The notes: generated by a model not told the origin, from the letters alone. A stretch of DNA of 64,000 nt from Apostichopus japonicus (GCF_037975245.1 NC_092579.1:24101166-24165165); one strand, 5' to 3'; shown: positions 23,850 through 38,000, counted from the first letter of the stretch. Numbers and translations: made by a program.

Positions 23850-25235
23850 GTTATATCAGTGTATATCATAATGGTTACCATAAGTGTCATTTCCTCTTCC
23901 AAATGTACAGTTTATCGAAAGAGGATCTCAATTTGCTTTCTGTGGTTGATTTAAATACTTACGCTTGATGAGCGTCTAGGGAGAAAGATTTCTGTCATCA
24001 AATGGAATCGTTATGTCATCACTGGGTTGATGTGTATAATTAAGTACAGCATCTAGACGGTCGAGTGCAATATGTAATATGTTGAGAAATCGCTTCCTCA
24101 TATTGAGTAACCTTAAATGTACAGCAGGTCTGGTGAAAATTGTTTGGAAGTCGATTTAACGGACCAAAGGCGAGCAGCTACTTTTATATAAATGTAAAAT
24201 GTGTTAGAATTTAACAAATTCCAAACTAATAACAGGATCATTCAGCCAATGCTTGCCAGAGCTTAAATGATCTTTAAATCATAATGTAGTCCTAGGGATG
24301 AAAACACAAGCGAGCATTCCTAGGTAGACATACATACTTGTAGATGCTGCTACATACAGTATTTGGATATTGAAAATGTAACCAATGGTACGTGTGGTGA
24401 AGAGTCCACTCAGTCAGCCTACCTGTACATGCTTTATACAGCTACTGGTAGTTTCTCTCATTTCAAAAGAAGCAATCATGAATTTGGATGGCTGCACAAG
24501 TTTCCTCCGCTGCGAATAAATTTCTTCCGGAGGGTGCGAAATCCTCAAGATACAGAGGAGTGCTAGAGATGGTGATATCAAGCACTATAGCCTGAGGGTG
24601 GATAGGGTAGCTAAGCCTAAGAGGTGTAAATGAGTGGTCCTTGTAATATTTAGTTTAATTATATGTCTAACATGTACAATTGCCGCATACACTTGCCCTA
24701 ATAGATCCAAAATATTTTGTTGACTGACAAATCATCATTTACAGTTGTTGATTTTGTGTTTTTTTTTTAGTTTTAGGTTTCTCTGTAAATGTTTATTGAA
24801 TATAATGAAAGCAAATTCTGGAATTCTTTCATAGTTAAATATCAAATATAATATGGAAGTAGTTTGCCCTGCTTCTCATTGGCAATGTCCATAAGCTACA
24901 TTATTTAAAGAAAATATATGAACAGTTTTGAAAATGAAAATGAATTAGCATCAAGGGGCACTATCAATGTTGTCAACACTCTGTATTAAAAGAATACCAG
25001 TTCGGGATGCTTGTACAGTGGTAAGAATGCATGAGCATGTAAGCATGCCCATATATACCTCAATTTTTGACCGTCTGGATTTTATCTACATATAGGTACT
25101 CTGTGATCTAATCTTTCTCTTCCATGATGATTAAACTGATAAAGGCAGCTCCAAGGAGTCTTATTACCATCAGAATGCTTGTACTTGTTCATTTCTTGCA
25201 TAGTAGAGTAGTACCTCAGCTTTTAAGTGGCAAGC

Positions 25236-25358
25236 TATATTTTTTTTGTGACCATGTGCACTGTCTTCTGTGTGATTATGTGTACTGTGTCATGTCTGTG
25301 TGATCATTTGTATGGTCTTCTACTGTGTGACCATGTATGCTGTCTTTTATCTGATCAT
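25236..25358 (+). repeat. degenerate minisatellite, split by a hAT-like insertion
   Basis: Imperfect units of about 30 bp resembling TGTGACCATGTGTACTGTCT repeat here and resume from 26381 to about 26432 after the inserted element. The two parts join smoothly if the element and one duplication copy are removed. Confidence 0.65.
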
Positions 25359-26380
25359 GTGTACTGTAGTGCTGATAGTTGACTTTTTCTTTTGTAGTTG
25401 ATGAATCGCATAGCTCCTCTCGCTAAGTTCTCGCGATTACTGCGATTTACGCGATTACAGTTATGACTGTCATTTATACATTGCAGAAATACAGTCAAAA
25501 CAAATCTTTCTCCATGGTCTTAATTCGTTATTTCGTGTCCTATCGGTGGTAACTATCTAATTTATGTTGAAACATCCACCAAACAAAAACTGTGAACAAC
25601 TTTTAATCTACAATTCTTTTTTTTAAATCCTTTATATAGTAAATCAAAACCTTTCCAATGAATCTACGAGACTGCTACAACTACTAGCACTGATTAAAGC
25701 AAACGTGCAAAAGCGCAAACAATGAATAGATGTAACACCTTGTAGCGGTGTGATGATTAGTATGCAAGAGTTTTCTGTTGAAGAATGTTCTAATAAGCTA
25801 GGCTCTAGCCTAGCGCGATAGCAGCCACATATTTTACAGATTGAAACTAAACTACACTGCAATTAAAGTGACACACTTGATCAGGCATCTGATAAATGAG
25901 AACTAGAACAGTAATGAAGTAATTATAAACATGTCTGAGGAAATGACAAGCACTTTGGCAATCGTAAAAGATTATTAATCTACAAATTTGCGATTATGTG
26001 CAATGATCAAACATTGCTAGGACTGAATGTTGCACTGCAGAACAAGCGTATTACTCACAAGCAAACGCATGAATCCAAACGGAGCAGGTGCTTGCCGATT
26101 TGAACACAGCACGGTCTAGCTATCTGGTCACAGGGGTCGATGAACTGTACATAAACTTAGAGATGAATTACAATACTGTACATTTGAGCATAGGCCAAAC
26201 GTTCCAGGCTAGGCTTTAGTATTGTTTTTGAGATAGATTAGGCTATTTTTCAAAAGCAGATTATGTGTAGTGCTAGCTTGTAGTTGAGTAATAGCAACTT
26301 AGGTTTTGAGAGCAATTAATTAAACTTCAAAAGTGTAATTGCGACTACTGGCGTTTACGACTATCAGCTCTAGTGTACTG
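25359..26380. mobile_element. hAT-like non-autonomous element, copy 1 (complete)
   Basis: A 1006-bp element (25367-26372) flanked by exact GTGTACTG at 25359-25366 and 26373-26380. Ends are TAGTGCTGATAGTTG at the left and TAGAGCTGATAGTCG (reverse complement of the right end). A second, shorter copy in opposite orientation lies at 52698-53388. Shared interior landmarks include a CGCGATTAC-type string near the TAGTGCTGATAG end, ATTCATTG/CAATGAAT next to a TGTAACACCTTGTAGCGG string, and CTAGCCTAGC. No transposase frame is present. Confidence 0.85.
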
Positions 26381-26432
26381 TCTTCTGTGTGATGACCATG
26401 TGTATTGTCTTATGCATTGTCATGTGTACTGT

Positions 26433-27831
26433 ATACATTACTAATATGCCTATACTGGATGGACTCTTCTCTAGTCTAGATCAGTAGCACTGTTGAAATC
26501 AAGAGAGGAGACAACTTTGGACAGTTGAATAATAGCATCCTGTCAATAAAATTTAATGGATATATACTGAAGAACTTTCTTTGTGTCATTGACAGCATCA
26601 TACATCACTATTGTTCCTAACTTTATTTGTTCTGTGTGTGTGTATATTCATCTATTTACATTTTGAACATGATAAAAAGTTGTTTTTATACCCTAATTTC
26701 CATATCATATGTGTTTGTTCATTTCACCCTCTCTGTTTACATTGCAAACCATGAGGTGGCTATAGGACACAGTAAGCCTGTGTATCATCCAGTCATTATG
26801 ACTCATCAGCTGCCTCCCTGCACCATTCCATTGTTGAACCACCATTCATACATAATTAACTTTTCTTGCCCTTTTTTCACATTTCTTTGACACATAACAG
26901 GCTACTGTTGGTAACAATCAGCAGCATATCCCATTTGGTAATTTACATGGTGAAAACAGCTGGACTTTGTCTAAATATTGATCCATTTAAAATCAATCTC
27001 GTGTGAAATGGCCCATTATAGAGAATTTATTAACCCAGGTAGTAGTAGTAATACTGTGACTAGCAAATCCTTTCTCTGCTTTTAATAAACCGTTTCAAGG
27101 GACTGGGGTACCGTGTATCCATATTAAAATTTCCAGATTAATAGTATAGAGCTCTAAACTGTATTGATCTGTTTCTTAACAAACAAAGAAAAAAACAAGA
27201 AGAAGAAGAAGAAAAATGAAGAATAATGGTAGGATTCAGCTACAACTTTGTAATAATGTTACAGTAATATGAGTTGAGTTTGACATTGGTAGTCTGACTT
27301 TTCTCAAAATAAATAGAAACTATGATTGTTAGTTTCATGACCTTGAAATGAAAATGTTATAAACAGGTACAGTAGTTGGTCATCGCTGACTAAATTTTAA
27401 ATAAACAATTGAAACCCTGCTTTACAGCTCACAGACTGTTTAGTAACAATGTTTAAGTCTTCAATGACTATAACATTTATCGTACCTTTGTTTTTGAAAT
27501 CCTTTAAATAGCATAAATATTTCACTTTTTTTTGCCCCAGCTGAAAAGTTGAGAATGATGAGAAACAGATTCATAATCATTAGCCAGACTCATTATGCTG
27601 CAGTGCAAATTTTTAACTTTAAGACCGCTGAACAGCAAATGGTTGGCCATAAAAACGCAGTCAACCTACTAAGAGCCGTGCATTGAATTAAAAATGGGTA
27701 CATGTTTGGTGAATGAGAACAACGTTGGGCCAGTGTGAATCCCCAATTCAAGTCGATTGTAGACCTACAGTACCACTATTTTGGTTTTATTTCTGTATCT
27801 CCAATAGAGATAGAAGGTGATACCAATACAT
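26433..27831. other. intergenic, no gene recognised
   Basis: No supported gene. A short open frame at 26627-26890 begins with a hydrophobic stretch but has no recognisable homology and no splice or codon support. A GAA-rich tract lies near 27195-27215. Confidence 0.45.
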
Positions 27832-28015
27832 CATTATAATATAATAATAATAATAATAATAATAAATGAGACTTCTATAGCGCCAAATCAGTAAACAAAA
27901 GTTACTGCTCAAAGCGCTTTACAAAGAAAGTAAATTAATTTACAAAAGAACAAGTGAAAAAATGGGTCTTAAAGTAGACTTTTGAAAGTAGAAAGTTTAT
28001 ACCCTGTTTGGGAGT
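27832..28015 (+). repeat. dispersed SINE-like repeat with AAT microsatellite
   Basis: An (AAT)n tract (27838-27865) is followed by GAGACTTCTATAGCGCC, then CTCAAAGCGCTTTACAAAG and GGGTCTTAAAGTAGACTTTTG. This string order is one I recognise from a repeat common in many marine invertebrate genomes, but I cannot name the family. A short related fragment, TAAAGCGCTTTACAG, occurs near 58613. Confidence 0.5.
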
Positions 28016-31000
28016 AACAATACAATCAGTTATGTAAACAACTAGTTGTACATGGGACAACCTCCCAATAGCAGATTTGTTTTTGGTTGTTTGAACAGAA
28101 ATTTGGTAGCCTTTGACAATATCAGACGACATTTAAATTATTTGTCATGTGATGTTGTTGTCCCATTTTTTCATTTTTTTTTATTTATGCTCATATGATC
28201 TGTTATCATCTTTGCTATATACATATAAACCTGTCAAAAATTAATGTTTTGGCTTTCGCTATAAATAAATATTTCATTTATGTGCCAAAGCTCATAGGAG
28301 ATGTGAATTCCAGACATTGATCTCGAGATGTAGCAATTGTTTCTCTCCCAATCATCTAAAGGGGAAACCACACATGTGCAAAACTAAGCGATATCAGTTA
28401 AATACGATCATCATATTTAACAAGTAATCTGAGGAATATGCTGCATTAGTAATGTGTCACAATATTGATATTTGCCACATGTCTGTGTAATGTGCATTGA
28501 GCATAGCATAGCGTCCATCTATATACCAAGCTCGGGTGTTTAATTCACCACCTAACACTTGTTAGCTTTTTGTTTTTTTGGTTGGAAAGACACAGCATCT
28601 GTTCAATTTAAATATGAGTCTTTGTAGAGAGTAGGAATTGTTTTCACTTATAAACTTTTTGACTGGAAGGTTCATCCCAAGTTACTTGTAACATGTGTTA
28701 GATTAGCAAACATATGTTTCACCTCAAGTAAGGTCAATGAAATAGTGTAAATATATGGTTTAAAAGTTGATGGTTTGCCAAGAGTATTTATTGGTAGTTT
28801 TAGGAGTTGTCCTGAAAAGCTGTGATAATCTGAAAGAGAAAGTGGTGAACTGGCTTCCCTATGAAATATGTTTCACCAGGGAGTATTTGCAACTTGTGGA
28901 TATTTTTAGTTTTACCTTCCTTGCACTTAATACACCGTTTTGTTAATTTGAGAGGAGGTGTGGGGAGTGGGGTGTAGAGGGTGAAGGAGGGGGGGGGGGA
29001 TATGCAATTCACTTCATCTGTTTCAATATAAATAACATGGCTCACTACAGTAAGTTATGAGAAATGAAATGTAAATCTTGTTCTGTGACTATTATATTAT
29101 AGTTTTGTACAGTTTTACTGTGTTAAGTACATTGAAATGGTGCAAGCATCTCTTAGTGTGTTGACCAAAGGTCATACCTCATGTGAAACTCTGCATAATA
29201 AGGCAGTGACATACAGTAGTTATGAGTGAATGTATCTAGTTTAAACATCATACCATACAAAGGTGCGTGTGCAACTGTACAGCATCACAGTAAGAGCTGT
29301 GATGGTAGCATTTTCAAAATCAACTTTATAAATAAGCACTGTGAACCATAGCTTGCTCATGCTTTGTTTTTACTGCCATGTAGAGCTTAGGCCTCCATGA
29401 ATTTATACTGGCATGTTAGGCCTACAACCCATGAGAGAGAGTAGTCACTTGACAGTTCAAAGTATATACTGTACTGTATGCATGCACAAGATGAATTACA
29501 CGGTTACAGTCATTGGGGCAGCGTTGGAGCACACAGACTGATTGTTGCATTCAGAGAGAGGTACGGTGCTGAGCGTTTGTACTTGTGCATCAAAATAGAG
29601 CTAGTATGTGACTAAATGGTTGCTAGGTTCATAGTGACTGCTCACTGCAGTATTGTGACCTAACACCCCTCTCAGTTACTATGCTAGGGCTCTACCGACC
29701 TCCTTCGCTTCAAGTGCCCGATTTCTTTGGTGTTTAGTAGTTGATACTGCATTAAGTTAGGTACCTTGTATATATACTAGACTATAAACTTCAATCCTTC
29801 ACTTTGTTTGTGTGTGTGTGTAACAAGACGATCAGACAATTTGAACACTCCTAACATTTCCATTTTCTTTACCCGCCTATTTATAAAACATTGATAGTTT
29901 CAGTTATTCGTGTACACATGAAACTTTCCTAATTTACAGTATGCAATTCTCTTTTAGCTACCATTGAGCTTCATCAGTAGTGAAAATTATATTGAATTCA
30001 TTTCAACTTTTCCTATACGTTCTGTTCTACAATTAGTCTCTCATGATAAAGTGTCGAAAGCTTCTTCCAAGGTAAAATGTTTCAACTTTGTAATATCCCT
30101 GTTAATGTCAAAGCCATTTCCTTCCAGCAAATTTATGGATATGACTTGAAATGATGCAACTTAAATCCCATTTTCTTACATAGATATGTATATGATAGTA
30201 CCTAGTCTAGCTACACTTTGATTGTCAGTGCATAGTACGTACAATAGCATCGATACAGTCAGTTTCTTTTGTCATATATTTGCATACGTTGTATAATGTT
30301 TATATACATGTTTGATGATATAATGTGATTCATTCAGCTAAATAGTCATTTGTTCTTTCGAACCAATTATGTCATATTTTGTTTGCTTTTAATAATTCTA
30401 CAGTTAGGTATACTGTATGCTGTTATATGAAGTGCAGTATTTTGTGTACTACTCTGTGGAATGCTAAAAAATTATTCAAATCAGCCACATTTATAGAGCT
30501 TTTGTTGTACCTTGTAAAGAGTTGCAGCTGAAGTCTGTTGTACAAGTGTTCTGATTGATTAATTAGTTGATAGATTGATTTGATGGACATTTTCAGATCA
30601 AATGGTGGTTTCTGCATTAAATTAACATTCATCAGTCCCTTTGTTACAGCATTCATTAATAATTTTCTGATTAATAGTTAACGATGATGTAATCAAGGCA
30701 GCTCATTTGAAGACACTGATTAATGTATTTCCACCAATCTTTATATTCTTCGTTGACTATTGCTGTCGAAGAACGGAACCATTGCAACAATTGCTTCTGA
30801 TCACAATGGACAATATGCATTCATAGTTGTTTGCAAAACTGTCTTTTTTATGATTTTTTATATTTTATTGGGAGTAGTCTGCTGCTTACGTGAGATCATA
30901 TGGTGTGGTCAGGAATTATGAAAAATCATTTGCTGCAGGGTTAATGGATGCTATGGTAACTAAATTTAACATTTAATCAGATTGCTAACCAGTGCCACAT

Positions 31001-31974
31001 CAACAAAGAATAAGACCCATTGGCTCAGGAACAGTGTGGTTACAAAGTGTGGTTACAATGATCATATTAAACCAGACTGACTAGTGTGATGTTATTGAGA
31101 AAAGTGTAGTACTGTAGAAACTGTAGTTATTATCTATTTTAAACTTACAAGTTATTACAGAATTTACAGGATTTTTTTGTTTGTATGGTTATTGTGTTTT
31201 GTTGTTGTTGCTATGTCAGAGTCAGGCACACGCACAAAGTGTACAAAAGAATATGTTCATGTATGTTTGAGTGTAACTGGACATTGAAATCAATTTATAA
31301 TTCTGTGCTTAATTAGTATTGTACAAAGCTCTACTGTATAACAGTAGCATGCATCTACCTTAAATGTTCTCAGTTCTTGTATACATTCTTTCCTCCTTCT
31401 CCTCCTCAAATATTTTAGTGACCCTCATTATCCCCTAAAAGCAAATAATGGGTGCCATTTCAGGTGTACAATTTTTGTTAATTTTCTACTAAGCTTGGTT
31501 GGTTACTTTTGTGAGGGAATGTTTTTGAAGGTTATTTAGAAGGTTGAAAAAGTTTCACAAGACCTTGTAGGACCTTTCAGGCATAATGTCTTTTCTCCTT
31601 CAGTGAGCCGAATGAAAACAACCATTTTCTCATTTTTTCTTTACAGATAAGCAAAAAGTTGCTGTTCAGGAAGTTCTGTGACCATGTCAAGTCGGTTACA
31701 AAGAAAGTTTCATTGAAGATAATCTTTGAGGCAATGAGGAACATTTTGAAGTTGAGGACAAAAAGTGTTTCTTTGCTCTTCATAAAAGTAGTCTGATGTT
31801 GGAGCTACACTGGAGATGGGATGCTCATCTTTTGTTGAACTGCACAAGTGGGAGATGTGGCTTTACCCTCTTCTCTGCCAAAAACGGTGACTCGTTTTAG
31901 CCCCAAATGGACTGATAATAAGCAAATTGATATTGTAAAGGAAGATTTACACAGTACAGTATACTGTTTTGAAT
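28016..31974. other. intergenic; upstream region of ERN1
   Basis: No recognisable gene. A G run lies near 28990. The 3' end of this stretch must contain the 5' UTR and perhaps the promoter of ERN1. A splice-acceptor-like TTTTTTCTTTACAG ends at 31646 (see findings). No convincing TATA or initiator element was seen. Confidence 0.45.
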
Positions 31975-32091
31975 ATGTTCACCATAGCCATGAAGTTACT
32001 GCGGGCATCGGTTAAGCTGCCTTGGATAGTGTTTTCACTGAGTTTGATATCTGTTATTGTCCTACAGACAGGTTGTATCCATGTCAATGAG
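31975..32091 (+). CDS. ERN1: ERN1 coding exon 1: signal peptide
   Basis: Encodes 39 residues with hydrophobic core WIVFSLSLISVIVLQ and ends at GAG|GTAAGT, phase 0. The first ATG (31975) is preceded by an in-frame TAA at 31936-31938, so the reading cannot start further upstream in this exon. M6 is a possible alternative start and would give a more typical signal peptide (MKLLRASVKLPWIV). Confidence 0.85.
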
Positions 32092-35000
32092 GTAAGTGTT
32101 GTGATGGTTAACCTAATTGCAATGCTTTCTTCTTATGTAAACTGTTCTCAAGATATCGGATGCATGGTATTAATAATGTTGCGTTAACCCTGCAATTTCT
32201 TACCGTCGGGATGCATTCATAACCCGAGGTGGTGTTTTAATGTTACACCATACAGTAGCAGGAGGTGGATCTTTTGGTGACAAAAAGCCGCAAGCTCTTA
32301 AGGAATGTTATATGGACTGGGTGAACATGAAATGCATTGGAAGAATTAAACACAAGAAACAAAGTTGTTACCTGCTTGAATGATGCGTATTGGCAGAATC
32401 TTGTCAAACTGGATTACAACCATTGTTATGCCTCAGGGGGTAAGGAGTGCTCCTCTAATCCCAACCAAGGAGCATTGAGGATTGTGACTTGCTGTTAGCT
32501 CTTCATCCCTCAGGTTGTGTCCTTCATTTTTGATGTCATGTCAGTGACCACCCTTGTCTTGATCATGATTCCTTCATTATCCTTTGAGTAGAATATTAAA
32601 ATCAATATTAAAAGTCAATTCTCTCTTGGATCACTATTTTGTTAGTGCATAATGTGTATTGATATGAGAAAGTAATAACATGTTCATCTTTCAGGCTGCC
32701 ATGTATGAGAACACTCATACAACGGTTCGCTTCATTTAACGTTCTTGGTTTTTGGTAGACCGGTTCTTTTGGAATTAAAAACACTTCCCTTTGGCATGTG
32801 TTGGTCTCAGTCATAAAAAGATGGAAGGATTCAATTTATATAGAAACTTCACAGATTGTTAAAATATTGACAATGAAATAAATGAAACCTTGGATTTATC
32901 TTGGTGTTATCATAATACTGTATGCCATTATCTGCAGAATTCTCCTGTCCGTATAGTGGGTTTGGCACAAATATTCATTGATTGTACAGTTCATTATAAC
33001 AGTGAAAGTTCTCTTTGTCATTATTGTATAAGTGGCAAAGGTACTGTAAGCAAACACTGTGACTTGTATCGGTAGCTGAAGGGGCCGGTTCTCAGGGCCT
33101 TTATTTCCTATCAATTGTTTGTCAGCGGAGGCAATATTCTTCCATAAATATATCGATCGTTCAGTGGCTTTCCTGTGCCTGTAAGTAGAAACCATAAAAA
33201 CAGTGAATGGTCAGGTAGGAACCATTTTCACTTTCTTTTTCAGAAATGTTAATGTACAGTATATTGTAGTCAAAGTTTGCTTTCATTTTGTAATCTTTGC
33301 GATTTGATGCTTGTGTGTTGTTTAGGGTCCTCAGAGAACAGCTGGCAATCTGAGGGTTCAGTATACAGGACTAGAAGGGATGCTGCTAATATCGACGTTG
33401 GACGGAGGTATGCATGCAGTCAACGGGCTGACGGGGGAGCTACTGTGGACCTTACAAGACAGTAAGTAGTCAAACACAAGCAAAAACGAAAAAAATGAAG
33501 AAAAGAAAGATAAAAGAGGCTGATATGGATAGATCTGATTTATGCAAACACATTCACAACAAAACTAACAAAGTCTGAAACACAAATCATTGGAATTCCT
33601 GTTGCTTCCTCCTCTCAAGAAAGCACTTTCTAGTCTTTTCCTGCCCTAACAAAGAACAATTGTTAGAATTGAATGAAATCAAGAATGCTCTCTACTGCCT
33701 ATGTGTTGGTTTAGTGTAATAATAATCCAGACAGGTGGCTTTAAGTTTGAGTAATTGCAATCTAATTTTGTGTTTTAGTATAAAACTTGAAGCAGGGAAG
33801 GAGCCAAGAATGATGACAACAATTATTCTCACCAGGAAGGGAAGGAAGCACCTGATACTGTTTAACAGTGGAAAGAAAATTAACAAAGGACACTTAAGAT
33901 GCACCCTGGTGAACTTTCAATAGCTGTATTGTGGAGTTCATTTGAGGTTAGCATGGATACAAAAATCTGAAGACCTTGTATAGGACAAGCAAACTGATGA
34001 AGATCTGCTAGGTTGAATCTGATTTCTAGATTGTAGATGCTCCTTCAGTGCATAGTTTCATTTGTTGTTGTGTGAGGTCAGAGGTCATTACAATTCAGCT
34101 CAAAGAGATTATAACAAAGATTGCACAATTTGGCTGAATCTCATTCCTGTGTATGAAGGCCTCTTTAGTGAGTAGTACTTGTTTGCTATTTTATTTCATT
34201 GAGATCAAACAACCTTTTTTTATTTCAGTTAAGGTCAACATCTTAACACTGCCAATGATTGTTAAGCACACTACTGTAGATCAGTCAAGCATCATTGGAG
34301 AGATGAAACACTGGTACTATACAGGGCATGATCCGCTTTTTGTACATATCTGGGTTTTAACACTAGTTCTTGTTTAAGTGTTGAAATGTTAGTTAAAATG
34401 TTATGTCATCAATTCACTTAAAATACAATCAGGTTTTGTAAACCAGGCTTTATTAGCAATAATGTTTGATGTTTCTCTTTGACAAATAACATAACTTAGA
34501 TACCAGATCAATGCGCATCAGAGAATCACTGTATTTCAGGACCTGCAGGTTTCGACATTCATTTTAATTTGAAAGAGCAGATGTTGTGCCTGAATGTGAT
34601 GTCACTTGATGAATATGCATGAAATTTATCTTTCTTGTGTTTTTCTTTGTAAGTGATTTGGAGGCTGTTTACAAGTTTCGCTCAATGTTTTTTTATTTCT
34701 CATGGTGTGGCTTGATTATATCCTGGCACACTTAAAATAACTCAATTTGACATAGTTGTGTATTTAAGGTTGATGCATGTTGTGTAACTATTGTCAGAAG
34801 AACTAGAGCAGCTATTGGTCAACTACCTACACACTGATTATTGAAAATAAAATGCAAAAAATTCTGAAAATTTTATATCTCAGTATTGAAACACATTAAT
34901 ATTGAGGTTTGGCCAATCTCATTTAATTCTCTGTCTTATCTGTTTTGAACTTTTGTTTTGTTTTAAATCGAAACTGTAAGTGTCCCTTTAATGGTGAAAT

Positions 35001-38000
35001 TTCACTTTGACATCTGTTGCTGCAGATAGAGATTATAAAACCCTTGTGTTGGCATTCATTCAGGGTTGAGTACTTAAGTGTCTGTGGCTGGCAAAATGCC
35101 AGTTGTTTCCTGGTTGCTTTGATTTTACTATTTTAATATCGTGTTTCAAAATCCACTTGATTAAGAATTTGCATGAATAGGTTACCAATAGCCTGTAATC
35201 ATACACTTGCTATGTATTGTCTGAGCGGTTGCAATCGGGAATGAACTACACGAAACCGCAAAAGTAATCTGACCTGTTGCTGGAATAGAAGTGAAAGAAA
35301 CAAGACACTGTCGACAGAGAAATCTGGTCGAATGGGTTTCTTGTGTGTTTTATCCAATTGTAGCACAAAAGTAAAGGAGACAAAATGAATGTAGTTAGTC
35401 AACGATTGACTAGTTTTGATAGACTTTGAGTACAGGTGCTTCAACTTGCATCATTGCTCATGTTGAAGCCATTGCTTTATAATGTTTCTGTAGTTCGAAA
35501 CATTTAATTTTACTCATTGAAAGTTCATAGTTCAAGGTTAAAGAATTGTCAAAGCTTTTCTTTTCTAAAGTACTTTCTAAAGTAATTTGTTTGTTCCGTT
35601 AGTATATCACTGTTTACCAAAACAGAAAATGAATTGCATTGATGTTACTGCTCATTGTAAACTTTTGAACTTGCGCTGCTAGTGATTCCAGAAATTGTTT
35701 TTCAGGTTGACAACGTGTGAACAGGACCTATGGATGTTATAATCTGATTGTTTTAATAGAATACCCATTGTTAGTAATGTGTTTACCATTACCTCACGCA
35801 TACATCAGCTATCTCTTCAATACTTGAAGCTTATGATTTTGTGAATTGAATTTATTTTTGCAGCTTTAAATTTGATTTAATCAAATGCAATAAGTTCCTG
35901 TTGCTTATGATCATATTGAGGATCAGTGGTGTACTATTGACAATTGTACAATATACAGATATATGGTTTCTTGCTGGATGCAAAGGAACCTATACAGTCA
36001 GGTTGGCATGTGTGTATATGTGCATGTGTATGTTTGTGTGTGCGTCTGTGACAACAACTCAGCAACAGAGTGAATTCTGAATTCTTGTTGTTAGGATCAA
36101 AATCAAGACAAAAACAGGTGCGCAACATAAAATAAAACCTTTGCAGGACAACCGTTAATCCATGCACTCATGCACGAAATTTGGGCATCATTCTCGATAC
36201 AAAGTTAAACCTTAAGAAACATCTCAAATATCTTTCAGTCATGTTGTGTACACTTCAAATTGATTGATGAACTAAGTGAACGTTTATTTCATGCTATTGT
36301 GACATCTCGTCTCAACTTTCGTAACTCCATTTCTAAAACCTACAAAAATCGTCTGCAAAATTTCAAAACTGGGCTGCTAAACTGCTGTTTAAGCAATCAA
36401 AATGCATTCACGTTACCTCCCTTCTAAGATTGTTGCACTGTTTACCAATTGAAGCAAGAATACAATTCAAAATTATTACTTTAGTTCATGGCTGCACCTA
36501 CCGTTTCTCACCAAAATGTCTCTGGGAAATTATTTGCATTAAAGCATTTCAAATGCCATACCCGTCAATCTAATTTTGTTAACTTTACTTGTTCCTCAAA
36601 CTGTTGGTCTTATAGAAAGCGTGCTTTTTTTTATCTCTGGTCCAAATTCATGGAATTCCCTTTCCCATTATCTAACATGCATACCCGATAAGTCACTGTT
36701 TATGGCTAAGCTAAAAACGTACCTATTCATGGGGTAATTTTGCTGATTTTGTTTTGGGTTGTTTCTGTACAGTGCTTTTGACAACATTTGCTTATAATTA
36801 GCGCCTTATTAGTGTTGGTATTATTGTTATTTTGTAGATGTATCATAATGAGAAGGTGTGCCCTATTGTTTTGGCAGTGACCTTATGAATATAAATGAGT
36901 TTATGGGGTCAAACATAATTTTTTTTAAATTGCAATAAATCCGCAACCTTAAGTTGGATTGAAGCCAAACTTGGTATACAGTTGTTGGTTAATATCTACT
37001 ACATGTATGCATTATATTTTTGGGACCATCTGGGCTCCAAAATATTCCTGGCCCATTTTGGGCCTTAGGTCAGATCGTTGGCAAACTTGGTATACAGTTG
37101 TTGGTTATTAGCTGGCACATGTAGGCTTCATTTGTTGGGACCATCTGGGCCCCAAACTATTCTAGGCCCATTTTTAGGCTGGGTGGGCCCAAACTTTATT
37201 TTCAACTCAAATGCATTTCCGGACACATTCTTTGGGCCTGAATATTTTTGGGCCCACATTTTTTTGGGTTCAATTTTTGGGGCAAATATGTTTTTGAGCC
37301 AGTTTATTTGGGCCAAATATTCTTGGGACCATTCAGGCACAAAAGTTTATCAGTACAAATTTTTTTCTTATTTTTAAAATTGCAATAACTCTACAACCTT
37401 AAATCAGATTGTATACAAACTTGGAATACAGTTGTTGGTTAATAGCTGGTACAAGTGGGTCTAAATATGCATTCATTTCATCAACTTTGATATGGTGTGA
37501 TGACATACAACACTTCAATATTCCACTAAGCAAGAGCAAATAGTGCCTGTTGGGCTCTTGTCTTGGTGCTTTGTTTTGTACCTTGGTGACTAAATATCTA
37601 AATTTTTAGAGGATTTTGCCGTATTAGGATTTTAGGGGAAGGAGGGAGGGGCTTTAACAGTCCCCCATCTTTTGTGAGTTTGTATCTGCTTTAAACCTGG
37701 TTTATTTTGGTTTCTATCGGCCTTTGTTTCCTCTCTCCTAATTGAGGGAAAGTTTATATGGAGAGCTTCCTTTAATATTTTGACAGGATTATGAAAGTCA
37801 TTGTTGTTGTTACTATGGGCATTGTGCCTACCCTAGATGTAGAAACCTTGCTTACACTGTTTCGTACTTGGGATTTTTCCCCCAATATGTAGTCTGTCAA
37901 TTATTAAAATACTAGATTAGTTTCAAGAGAGTTCGTGCTTCTTTTTCACACAAGTACAATACAAATTGATGATTGCCCCAGATACCTTTTGACAGAATGA

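Noticed and set aside
26627-26890. 87-codon frame with a hydrophobic start
   Set aside because: AT-rich DNA commonly gives such Phe/Ile/Leu runs; no domain, splice site or neighbour supports it.
37078-37377. 99-codon frames on both strands rich in Gly, Pro and Trp
   Set aside because: They are translations of the GGGCC-rich degenerate repeat; no homology or start support.
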